Source: Persebacter sp051009035 (GTDB lineage Bacteria > Pseudomonadota > Gammaproteobacteria > Tethybacterales > Persebacteraceae). From it: a stretch of DNA of 10,191 nucleotides. The notes under the pieces were generated by a model. The model searched no databases and had not been told where the DNA came from. It was given only the letters and a program-made list of their open reading frames with translations. The stretch is from NCBI GenBank assembly GCA_051009035.1, contig JBPCWY010000014.1, positions 1 to 10,191 on the forward strand, read 5' to 3'. The translations under genes and the position numbers were made by a program. Each line of letters opens with the position of its first letter. The first letter of the stretch is position 1. This document shows, piece by piece, positions 4,439 through 10,191 of the stretch.

Positions 4439-4800
4439 ATATTGAAGAGATGGACGCGCAAATCTCCGTATTCGCGCAAATAGAATCGGAAGAAGCGCCG
4501 GTGGTTTTGATTAATAAATTTACCGCGCCGCCCGCGCAGGCGGAAGCATTGCCGGCGGCGCGGACGCGCGATGCGGAATTTATGAAAGCGCAGCCCGGGT
4601 TTGTTTCCGCGCAGCTGCACCGCGGTATTAGCGGCAGCGGCGTGTTTATTAATGTCGCGGAATGGGAATCGGCGGCGGCTTTTCGCGCCGCGTTTTCGCA
4701 TCCGGAGTTTCGCGCGCGTTTGGACGCGTATCCGCCGGGCGTTTCGGCGTCCCCGCATTTATTTAAAAAAATCGCCGTGCCGGGCGTTTGCGGCGATTAA
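4429..4800 (+). CDS. Antibiotic biosynthesis monooxygenase (ABM) fold protein between nuoA and nuoB
   Basis: The 123-residue product has an N-terminal extension of about 23 residues and then one ABM-like domain of the dimeric alpha-beta barrel superfamily. It reads VVLINKFTAPP (strand 1), FMKAQPGFVSAQLHR (helix end and strand 2), FINVAEWESAAAFRAAF (strand 3 and helix), HPEFRARL, and a final strand region HLFKKIAV. ABM-fold proteins include quinol and heme monooxygenases and many uncharacterised small proteins; no residue here fixes the substrate. The start ATG 4429 overlaps nuoA by 10 bases with AGGGGG upstream; ATG 4450 is an alternative that still keeps the domain. The stop codon runs straight into the nuoB ribosome binding site. 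It is not a known complex I subunit. A role in quinone chemistry or oxidant handling is only a guess. Confidence 0.82.
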   Translation: MGLNIEEMDAQISVFAQIESEEAPVVLINKFTAPPAQAEALPAARTRDAEFMKAQPGFVSAQLHRGISGSGVFINVAEWESAAAFRAAFSHPEFRARLDAYPPGVSASPHLFKKIAVPGVCGD

Positions 4801-4809
4801 GGAGAAAAC

Positions 4810-5352
4810 ATGACGATGCAAAACAAAATTGACCCGACCGAAAGTTTGTCGCCCGCGGCGCGCCCGCCGGCGGATGTCGGCTCGCTGCTTTCGCAGCGCG
4901 GCTATTTCACCACGACGGTGGACGGCTTAATCAATTGGGCGCGCACCGGCTCCATGTGGCCGATGACTTTCGGCTTGGCGTGCTGCGCGGTAGAGATGAT
5001 GCAGGCGGGCGCTTCGCGTTATGATTTGGACCGCTTCGGCGTTATCTTCCGCCCCAGCCCGCGGCAGAGCGATGTGATGATTGTCGCGGGGACTCTGTGC
5101 AACAAAATGGCGCCCGCATTGCGCCGCGTCTACGACCAAATGAGCGAACCGCGCTGGGTGATTTCCATGGGGTCGTGCGCCAACGGCGGCGGATATTACC
5201 ATTATTCTTATTCGGTCGTGCGCGGTTGCGACCGCATCGTGCCGGTGGATATTTATGTGCCGGGATGCCCGCCCACGGCGGAAGCGTTGTTGTTTGGCAT
5301 CGTGCAGTTGCAAAAGAAAATCCGCCGCACCAACACGCTGGCGCGCACCTGA
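4810..5352 (+). CDS. nuoB: NADH-quinone oxidoreductase subunit B (NuoB, [4Fe-4S] N2)
   Basis: NuoB (PSST) holds the terminal iron-sulfur cluster N2 that passes electrons to quinone. The 180-residue protein has the expected features: GYFTTTVDGLINWARTGS (31-48), MTFGLACCAVEMM with the tandem ligands Cys58-Cys59, the quinone-site loop RYDLDRFGVIFRPSPRQSD, GTLCNKM, then GSCANGGGYY with Cys123 and YVPGCPPTAEAL with Cys153, completing the four ligands. Start ATG 4810 is preceded by AAGGAG at 4799-4804, the best ribosome binding site in the operon, consistent with high demand for this subunit. A second ATG at 4816 is less well spaced. The gene for a membrane glycosyltransferase-like protein starts 7 bases after the stop. 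Confidence 0.97.
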   Translation: MTMQNKIDPTESLSPAARPPADVGSLLSQRGYFTTTVDGLINWARTGSMWPMTFGLACCAVEMMQAGASRYDLDRFGVIFRPSPRQSDVMIVAGTLCNKMAPALRRVYDQMSEPRWVISMGSCANGGGYYHYSYSVVRGCDRIVPVDIYVPGCPPTAEALLFGIVQLQKKIRRTNTLART

Positions 5353-5359
5353 TTCCGCG

Positions 5360-7726
5360 GTGGGCGGCAAAAGACGGCGCAAAAAAACCGGATTGCCGGA
5401 ACGCGCCCCCGCCAAAACGCCGCCGCCCGCCGCCGCTTCCGCCGCCGCCGCAACGCCGTCTTATTTCCCCGAAAATCTTGGTTTCCATTTGCCGCTGTGG
5501 CGGGCGGCGCAGCGTCCGTATACTTTAATCGCGCGCGAATGGCGGCGCGAAATACCGCACATGGCGGCGGTGTTTTTTTTGGCGGTATTGTTATACGGAT
5601 TAACCGCGCCGCATTTGGTGACGCTGGAAGACGACGGGTTGTTTATTTCCAACCTGCATTTTTTTGGCGTCGCGCATCCGCCGGGGTATCCGATTCATAC
5701 TTTGCTGGGGAGTATTTTTTACCACTTGCTGCCGTTTGGCGAACCGGCGTTTAAGGGGCATTTATTCAGCGGAGTCGCCGGGGCGGGGGCGTGCGCCGCC
5801 ATTTACGCCATTGTCGCCATGCTAACGCGCGGGCGGGTTTTCGCTTATTTAGGCGGGCTGGGTTACGCCGCATCCGATACTTTTTGGTCGCAGGCGATTA
5901 TCGCCGAAGTGTATACCTTGAACGCCATGTTCTTTTTTGTAGTGATGGCGCTGTGTTTGCGTTATGCCGGACACATCGGGCGTTCGGGCGGCGCGCACCG
6001 GCGTTTGTTTATGGCGATTACATTTATTTACGGGCTGGGCGCGGCAAACCATTATCCGCTGCTGGGACTCGGCAGCATCGGGCTCGGCTTGCTCGTCCTG
6101 TCCCAAATCGGCAATATTTTGCCGCGCGTATTATTGGGAATCGCCGGCGTTTTTGCCGGGGCGTTTCCGGCGTATATGATTATGGTGTGGCGTTCCGGCT
6201 ACGAGCCGCAAAACAACCCGGCGAATTTTTACGGCCCGATTGGTTTTTTGGGATTAAACGAAAAAGAAAAAGTCGTGGATTTTTCTTTTTATTTTTTGCG
6301 CTCCGGTTATTCGGGAGTGGACAAACAATCCGGAGTCGGGTGGGAGGACAAACTTACTTTTGCCGGAGCGTTGTCGTCCGACATGTTATGGCAATTCACC
6401 CCCCTCGGTTTTGCGTTTGCCGCGCTCGGGTGCGTCGTGATGGCGCGCTCCCGCTATAAATGGCTGTGGCTGTCCATGGCGGTGAGCTGGCTGATGACGA
6501 GTTTTTTGATGGTGTATTTGCTTGATTTTAAGGCGGAATATATTTGGCTGGCGGCGTTTCGGGTTTATCACTTGCTGGCATTCGGCATTATGGCGGTTTG
6601 GCTTGCGCTTGGCGCGGCGTGGACGGTTGACCGGCTGCGCGGCTATTTTCCGCGCGCGGCGCGGTTTGGCGGTTTGGCGATTCTTGTTGCCGTTGTCGGG
6701 CTTTCGCTTGCCGCGCACTGGCACAAAAACAACCGCCGCGACTACCGCTGGGCGCACGATTTGGCGAAAGTAAAACTTTCCGGCGTGGAACCAAACGCCG
6801 TCCTGTTTACTTTTGACGACTTGGATTTGCCCGTGGGCTATTTGCATTTTGTAGAAGGCGAGCGCCCGGATTTGACCGTCTACAACGACCAGGCGTTAGT
6901 TTACGGGCGGCGGTTGTATACGCCGCTAATGCCCGACCACCCGCCGCAGAACAACCCCAACGCGATTTCCAAATCCGAAATACTGCGCGAGTTTGTCCGC
7001 CGCACCGACCGCCCGATATACTACCACGCGGCGCGCGAAAACTTATACGCCAACCCGCAAAACGGTTCCGATTTTGTCGGGTTTTACCGGCGGGTTAACC
7101 GCGACGGCCCCGAAGCGCGGATTATTTTGTCCGATTATATTAAAGAATGGCTCGGCGAAAATATCCCGCTGCACGGCAACATCATAGATTTGTGGACGCG
7201 CCAGCAGCATTATATTATTGTCGCGCAGATGGTAAATGCGGTGCAGCTGGCGTCTTTTAACGGGCTGGAATTGGACGCGGAATGGCGCAATCTCATCGCC
7301 GATGCGCTGGACAAAAATCCGCTGGCGCGCATTTCTTCCAACGGGCAAAGCATTCAATACGGGCGCATGAGCGAAGATGATATACGGCGCGAATTGGAAT
7401 GGATGAGCGGGTTTAATCCGGACGACGACCCGCTTTTGGGGCGGCAGTTGCGCGCCGTGTTTTATTGGCAAAAAGCGCATTTTACGCGCCAATTAAACCC
7501 GGGCGAAACGGCGGAAGATATTATGCTGCAAGCAAAAGAAGAAGACCCCGTCCCCGGCAACCGGGCGGCGGGCGAGCTGCTTATCCTATACCAGCAACAA
7601 GCGCGGTATTGCGAATTAACCGCGCTGGCGGCGGAAATTTACCCGGACGACAAGGGCTTGCCGCGGGAATTCATCCCCATTGTTCGGGCGGCGCGCGGGC
7701 TGGCGAAAGATTGTGCCGAAAAATAA
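5360..7726 (+). CDS. DUF2723/TMEM260-like GT-C membrane glycosyltransferase inserted between nuoB and nuoC
   Basis: This product of about 788 residues belongs to DUF2723, the family of the eukaryotic O-mannosyltransferase TMEM260. A basic, Pro/Ala-rich N-terminus (KRRRKK near residue 4) precedes helix 1 (about 69-85). The family block follows: TLEDDGLFI with Glu90-Asp91-Asp92 in the first outer loop, where GT-C enzymes carry the catalytic acid, then FFGVAHPPGYP (101-111) and TFWSQAIIAEVYTLNA. Many helices continue to about residue 452, and a soluble, probably periplasmic, domain of about 330 residues forms the rest. The start is GTG 5360, the first start codon after the nuoB stop; no clear Shine-Dalgarno is seen, so translation is probably coupled to nuoB. 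Frames extending back into nuoB are shadow. Likely a lipid-linked sugar is the donor; acceptor unknown. It is not a complex I subunit. Confidence 0.85.
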   Translation: MGGKRRRKKTGLPERAPAKTPPPAAASAAAATPSYFPENLGFHLPLWRAAQRPYTLIAREWRREIPHMAAVFFLAVLLYGLTAPHLVTLEDDGLFISNLHFFGVAHPPGYPIHTLLGSIFYHLLPFGEPAFKGHLFSGVAGAGACAAIYAIVAMLTRGRVFAYLGGLGYAASDTFWSQAIIAEVYTLNAMFFFVVMALCLRYAGHIGRSGGAHRRLFMAITFIYGLGAANHYPLLGLGSIGLGLLVLSQIGNILPRVLLGIAGVFAGAFPAYMIMVWRSGYEPQNNPANFYGPIGFLGLNEKEKVVDFSFYFLRSGYSGVDKQSGVGWEDKLTFAGALSSDMLWQFTPLGFAFAALGCVVMARSRYKWLWLSMAVSWLMTSFLMVYLLDFKAEYIWLAAFRVYHLLAFGIMAVWLALGAAWTVDRLRGYFPRAARFGGLAILVAVVGLSLAAHWHKNNRRDYRWAHDLAKVKLSGVEPNAVLFTFDDLDLPVGYLHFVEGERPDLTVYNDQALVYGRRLYTPLMPDHPPQNNPNAISKSEILREFVRRTDRPIYYHAARENLYANPQNGSDFVGFYRRVNRDGPEARIILSDYIKEWLGENIPLHGNIIDLWTRQQHYIIVAQMVNAVQLASFNGLELDAEWRNLIADALDKNPLARISSNGQSIQYGRMSEDDIRRELEWMSGFNPDDDPLLGRQLRAVFYWQKAHFTRQLNPGETAEDIMLQAKEEDPVPGNRAAGELLILYQQQARYCELTALAAEIYPDDKGLPREFIPIVRAARGLAKDCAEK

Positions 7727-7742
7727 CGGCGAAAGTGATACA

Positions 7743-8348
7743 ATGCCCGGCATGGCGGATTTGGAGGAGATTTTGCGCGCGCAGTTTGACGGGGAGGGTT
7801 TCGCCCTCCGGCGGGCGCTGGGCGAGCTTACCCTGACCGCTCCCGCCGCCGAATTGTCCGCCGCACTAAAAACCCTGCGGGACGGCGAAAACCTGCATTT
7901 TGAGACGATGATAGATTTGGCGGGGCTGGATTATTCCGAATATGCGGGGCGGAAAGAAGGGCGGCGTTTTGCCGTTGTTTACCATCTGCTTTCGTTGCAA
8001 ACCAACAGCCGCATCCGCATCCGCGCGTTTTGCCCGGAGGACGATTTTCCGCAGCTGCCGTCCAGTTGCGACATCTGGCCGGCGGCGGATTGGTTTGAGC
8101 GGGAGGCGTTTGATTTATACGGAATCGTATTTCACGGACACAAAGATTTGCGCCGCATTTTGACCGATTACGGTTTTGTCGGACATCCCTTCCGCAAAGA
8201 TTTTCCGCTTTCCGGACATGTAGAAATGCGCTACGACCCGGACAAAAAGCGCGTGGTTTATGTGCCGGTCAGCATCCCCGCGCGCGAAGTCACGCCCCGA
8301 ATCATACGCGAAGATTCTTTCGCCAAAGGACGGGACGACAATGGCTGA
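7743..8348 (+). CDS. nuoC: NADH-quinone oxidoreductase subunit C (NuoC)
   Basis: NuoC (30-kDa subunit) is a peripheral subunit of the hydrogenase-like module of complex I that packs against NuoD and NuoB. The 201-residue protein carries the family signature in one block from Glu119: EREAFDLYGIVF, then GHKDLRRILTDYGF and GHPFRKDFPLSG, followed by the usual C-terminal tail with MRYDPDKKRVVY. The N-terminal half (LHFETMIDLAGLDY and VVYHLLSLQTNSRIRIRAF) also matches. It is a separate subunit, not the NuoCD fusion of enteric bacteria. The start ATG 7743 is 16 bases after the glycosyltransferase-like gene with only a weak GAAAG upstream; ATG 7752 is an alternative. The end overlaps nuoD by 8 bases. 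Confidence 0.95.
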   Translation: MPGMADLEEILRAQFDGEGFALRRALGELTLTAPAAELSAALKTLRDGENLHFETMIDLAGLDYSEYAGRKEGRRFAVVYHLLSLQTNSRIRIRAFCPEDDFPQLPSSCDIWPAADWFEREAFDLYGIVFHGHKDLRRILTDYGFVGHPFRKDFPLSGHVEMRYDPDKKRVVYVPVSIPAREVTPRIIREDSFAKGRDDNG

Positions 8349-9594
8349 AATCCGCAACTATACGCTAAACTTCGGACCGCAACATCCGGCGGCGCACGGC
8401 GTTTTGCGCCTCGTGCTGGAATTGGACGGCGAAGTCGTGGAACGCGCCGACCCGCATATCGGGTTGTTGCACCGCGCCACCGAAAAACTCGCCGAACACA
8501 AAACATACATCCAAGCCCTGCCGTATATGGACCGGCTGGATTATGTTTCCATGATGGCGAACGAACACGCCTATGTTTTGGCGATTGAAAAATTGTGCGA
8601 TATTTCGCCGCCGTTGCGCGCGCAATATATCCGCGTTATGTTTGACGAAATTACGCGCGTCCTAAACCACCTGCTGTGGCTCGGCGCGCACGCGCTGGAC
8701 ATCGGCGCGATGAGCATGTTTTTATACGCCTTTCGGGAGCGCGAAGATTTAATGGACTGCTACGAAGCCGTCTCCGGCGCGCGCATGCACGCCGCCTATT
8801 ACCGCCCCGGCGGCGTATACCGCGACCTCCCCGACACGATGCCGCAATACCAAGTGTCGCGCTTTAAGAACGAAAAAGAAGTACGCGAATTAAACGCCGC
8901 GCGGCGGGGCGGGCTTTTGGATTTTATTGAAGATTTTTGCGCCCGTTTTCCGGGACGCGTAGACGAATACGAAACATTGCTGACCGACAACCGCATTTGG
9001 AAACAGCGGACGGTGGGCATCGGCGTCGTCGCGCCGGAACGCGCCAAAGCGCTGGGTTTTACCGGACCGATGTTGCGCGGCAGCGGCATAGCATGGGATT
9101 TGCGCAAAATGCAACCCTACGAAGTATACGCCAAAATGCAGTTTGACATTCCGGTCGGCGCAAACGGCGATTGCTACGACCGCTATTTGGTGCGGATGGA
9201 AGAAATGCGCCAATCCAACGAAATTATTAAACAATGCGCGCAATGGCTGCGCGAAAACCCCGGCGCGGTCATCGCCGAAGACCACAAAATCGCGCCGCCC
9301 AAACGCGCCGAAATGAAAGACAACATGGAAGAATTAATCCACCACTTTAAGCTTTTTACCGAAGGCATGCATGTGCCGGAGGGCGAGGCGTATTGCGCGG
9401 TGGAACACCCGAAAGGCGAGTTCGGCGTTTATCTCGTGTCGGACGGCGCAAACAAACCCTACCGGCTCAAAATCCGCCCGCCGGGTTTTCCCCATTTGGC
9501 GGCGATGGACGAAATGATTCGCGGGCACATGCTCGCCGATGTCGTTTCCATCATCGGCACGATGGATGTTGTTTTCGGCGAAATTGACCGCTGA
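8341..9594 (+). CDS. nuoD: NADH-quinone oxidoreductase subunit D (NuoD)
   Basis: NuoD (49-kDa subunit) forms most of the quinone-binding cavity of complex I. The 417-residue product matches the family throughout: NFGPQHPAAHGVLR with His15 and the quinone-site His19, LLHRATEKLAEHKTY, PYMDRLDYVSMM with quinone-site Tyr68, LWLGAHALDIGAMSMF with Asp120, ARMHAAYYRPGGVYRDLP, GFTGPMLRGSGIAWDLRK, FDIPVGANGDCYDRYLVRM, and the C-terminal MLADVVSIIGTMDVVFGEIDR region. No key residue is missing. Start ATG 8341 lies inside the end of nuoC (8-base overlap), and the stop overlaps the start of the next small gene by one base (TGATG), so translation is coupled on both sides. Confidence 0.98.
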   Translation: MAEIRNYTLNFGPQHPAAHGVLRLVLELDGEVVERADPHIGLLHRATEKLAEHKTYIQALPYMDRLDYVSMMANEHAYVLAIEKLCDISPPLRAQYIRVMFDEITRVLNHLLWLGAHALDIGAMSMFLYAFREREDLMDCYEAVSGARMHAAYYRPGGVYRDLPDTMPQYQVSRFKNEKEVRELNAARRGGLLDFIEDFCARFPGRVDEYETLLTDNRIWKQRTVGIGVVAPERAKALGFTGPMLRGSGIAWDLRKMQPYEVYAKMQFDIPVGANGDCYDRYLVRMEEMRQSNEIIKQCAQWLRENPGAVIAEDHKIAPPKRAEMKDNMEELIHHFKLFTEGMHVPEGEAYCAVEHPKGEFGVYLVSDGANKPYRLKIRPPGFPHLAAMDEMIRGHMLADVVSIIGTMDVVFGEIDR

Positions 9595-9830
9595 TGTTTT
9601 ACGCCCTCTACGAATTTTTGCGGAACGATATTTACGCGCCGGTGCATGATTTTTTTGCATTCTCCGGCTGGCTCGCCGTCCCGTTCGCCGTGATGGGAAC
9701 ATTGGTATTTATCTACGGCTGCGTTTCTTTGGCGTTTGCCTCCGCGGCTTGCGTTTTTTCGCCGGGAGGGGACGAAGATGCCGGCGGGGACGGCGAGGGC
9801 GGTTTGGACGGGGGCGGAGGCGGGGAATGA
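9594..9830 (+). CDS. Single-helix membrane protein with Gly/Asp/Glu tail, between nuoD and nuoE
   Basis: This 78-residue product is not recognised. It has an amphipathic, aromatic N-terminus (MFYALYEFLRNDIYAPVHDF), one membrane helix (about residues 26-54) and a tail from about residue 57 made almost only of Gly, Asp and Glu, ending in five Gly and Glu78. ATG 9594 overlaps the nuoD stop (TGATG) and its own stop overlaps the nuoE start (ATGA), which is strong evidence that it is translated as part of the operon. The C-rich side of the helix holds Cys43 and Cys53. It resembles in general form small accessory membrane subunits of respiratory complexes, but no homology is claimed. Loss of function of the tail would be easy because it is low complexity. 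Confidence 0.65.
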   Translation: MFYALYEFLRNDIYAPVHDFFAFSGWLAVPFAVMGTLVFIYGCVSLAFASAACVFSPGGDEDAGGDGEGGLDGGGGGE

Positions 9831-10191
9831 ACGCGCCGCTTGTTGCCAATGCGGCGGGGCTTTCCGCCGAATCGCTGGCGGCGATAGACCGCGAAATCGC
9901 TAAATATCCCAAAGGGCGGGCGGAGTCCGCCGTCATGAGCGCGCTGCGCATCGCGCAAAAAGAAAAACGCTGGCTGTCCAAAGAGACGATAGCGTTTGTC
10001 GCGCAATACTTGGACATCCCGGCGATACGCGCCTACGAAGTGGCGAGTTTTTACAACATGTATGATTTAAAACCGGTCGGGCGGCGCAAGCTGTGCGTTT
10101 GCACGAACTTGCCGTGCGCGTTAATGGGCGCGATGAAAACCCGCGCGGCGCTGGAGGAGAATTTGCAAATCTCCTGCGGCGAAACGACGGC
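9827..10191 (+). CDS. nuoE: NADH-quinone oxidoreductase subunit E (NuoE), partial
   Basis: NuoE (24-kDa subunit) of the NADH-dehydrogenase module carries the [2Fe-2S] cluster N1a. The first 121 codons are present; the frame runs off the right edge. Visible features are the N-terminal helical part with AIDREIAKYP and AVMSALRIAQKEKRWL, the conserved YEVASFYNMYDLKPVGRRKL, the first two cluster ligands in CTNLPC (Cys92 and Cys97), and GETT at the edge. The second pair of cysteine ligands would lie beyond the window. The start ATG 9827 overlaps the stop of the preceding small gene in an ATGA arrangement. The remaining nuo genes (nuoF onwards) are expected to the right. Confidence 0.94.
   Translation, partial: MNAPLVANAAGLSAESLAAIDREIAKYPKGRAESAVMSALRIAQKEKRWLSKETIAFVAQYLDIPAIRAYEVASFYNMYDLKPVGRRKLCVCTNLPCALMGAMKTRAALEENLQISCGETT

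Noticed and set aside
5255..5359. N-terminal extension of the DUF2723 frame into nuoB, suggesting a gene overlap or fusion
   Set aside because: The extension is a Cys/Arg-rich shadow of the conserved nuoB end. GTG 5360 directly after the nuoB stop gives a sensible basic N-terminus before helix 1.
9594..9830. Possibility that the small gene is an extension of NuoE or NuoD
   Set aside because: NuoD ends normally and NuoE has its own ATG; the frames differ and the product is a membrane helix, unlike the soluble N-terminus of NuoE.
1..10191. CRISPR array, insertion sequence, phage genes or toxin-antitoxin pair
   Set aside because: No spaced direct repeats, transposase motifs, terminal inverted repeats or phage-type proteins were found anywhere in the window.

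Overview
The window reads as a proteobacterial chromosome segment, most likely from a beta- or gammaproteobacterium. The basis is the order tpiA – secG – tRNA-Leu(GAG) – nuoA-B-C-D-E on the + strand, a familiar arrangement in those groups, together with close agreement of TpiA, SecG and the Nuo subunits with proteobacterial family motifs. Codon use is distinctive: GCG, CCG, CGC and GGC for small and basic residues, combined with AT-ending TTT, AAA, TTA and ATT. Genes are packed tightly with many overlaps, which suggests a compact genome. No taxon can be named from the sequence alone.

Left part (1-2125). The window opens with the C-terminal end of a small membrane protein (1-135) followed by two terminator-like hairpins. 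A convergent minus-strand unit carries thiE (thiamine-phosphate synthase), preceded by a candidate 54-residue ORF. Divergent from it runs a qorA-type NADPH:quinone oxidoreductase gene. The two directions share a short AT-rich block (1112-1119) in which a TATAAT on the minus strand and a TATACT on the plus strand overlap.

Middle part (2126-3632). A 212-base intergenic stretch contains a hairpin, three tandem 15-bp repeats and a possible promoter. It is followed by tpiA (GTG start), secG and a tRNA-Leu(GAG) gene. A good intrinsic terminator after the tRNA separates this unit from the nuo operon.

Right part (3633-10191). This is the 5' half of a respiratory complex I operon, with coding sequences that overlap or nearly touch. 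Besides nuoA, nuoB, nuoC, nuoD and the start of nuoE, it holds five genes that are not complex I subunits. In order they are: a 60-residue two-helix membrane protein; a 91-residue protein made of two copies of the head motif of the DUF1640/CCDC90 family; an antibiotic-biosynthesis-monooxygenase (ABM) fold protein between nuoA and nuoB; a large DUF2723/TMEM260-like GT-C membrane glycosyltransferase between nuoB and nuoC; and a 78-residue single-helix protein with a Gly/Asp/Glu tail between nuoD and nuoE. This interleaving is the most unusual feature of the window. It implies co-expression with complex I, and possibly roles in its assembly, stability or membrane surroundings, but those roles are inference.

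A second theme is short in-frame repeats. ThiE carries an insert of four pentapeptide-like units, SecG has a 30-bp tandem duplication in its tail, the DUF1640-like protein is an internal duplication, and the tpiA upstream region carries 15-bp tandem repeats.
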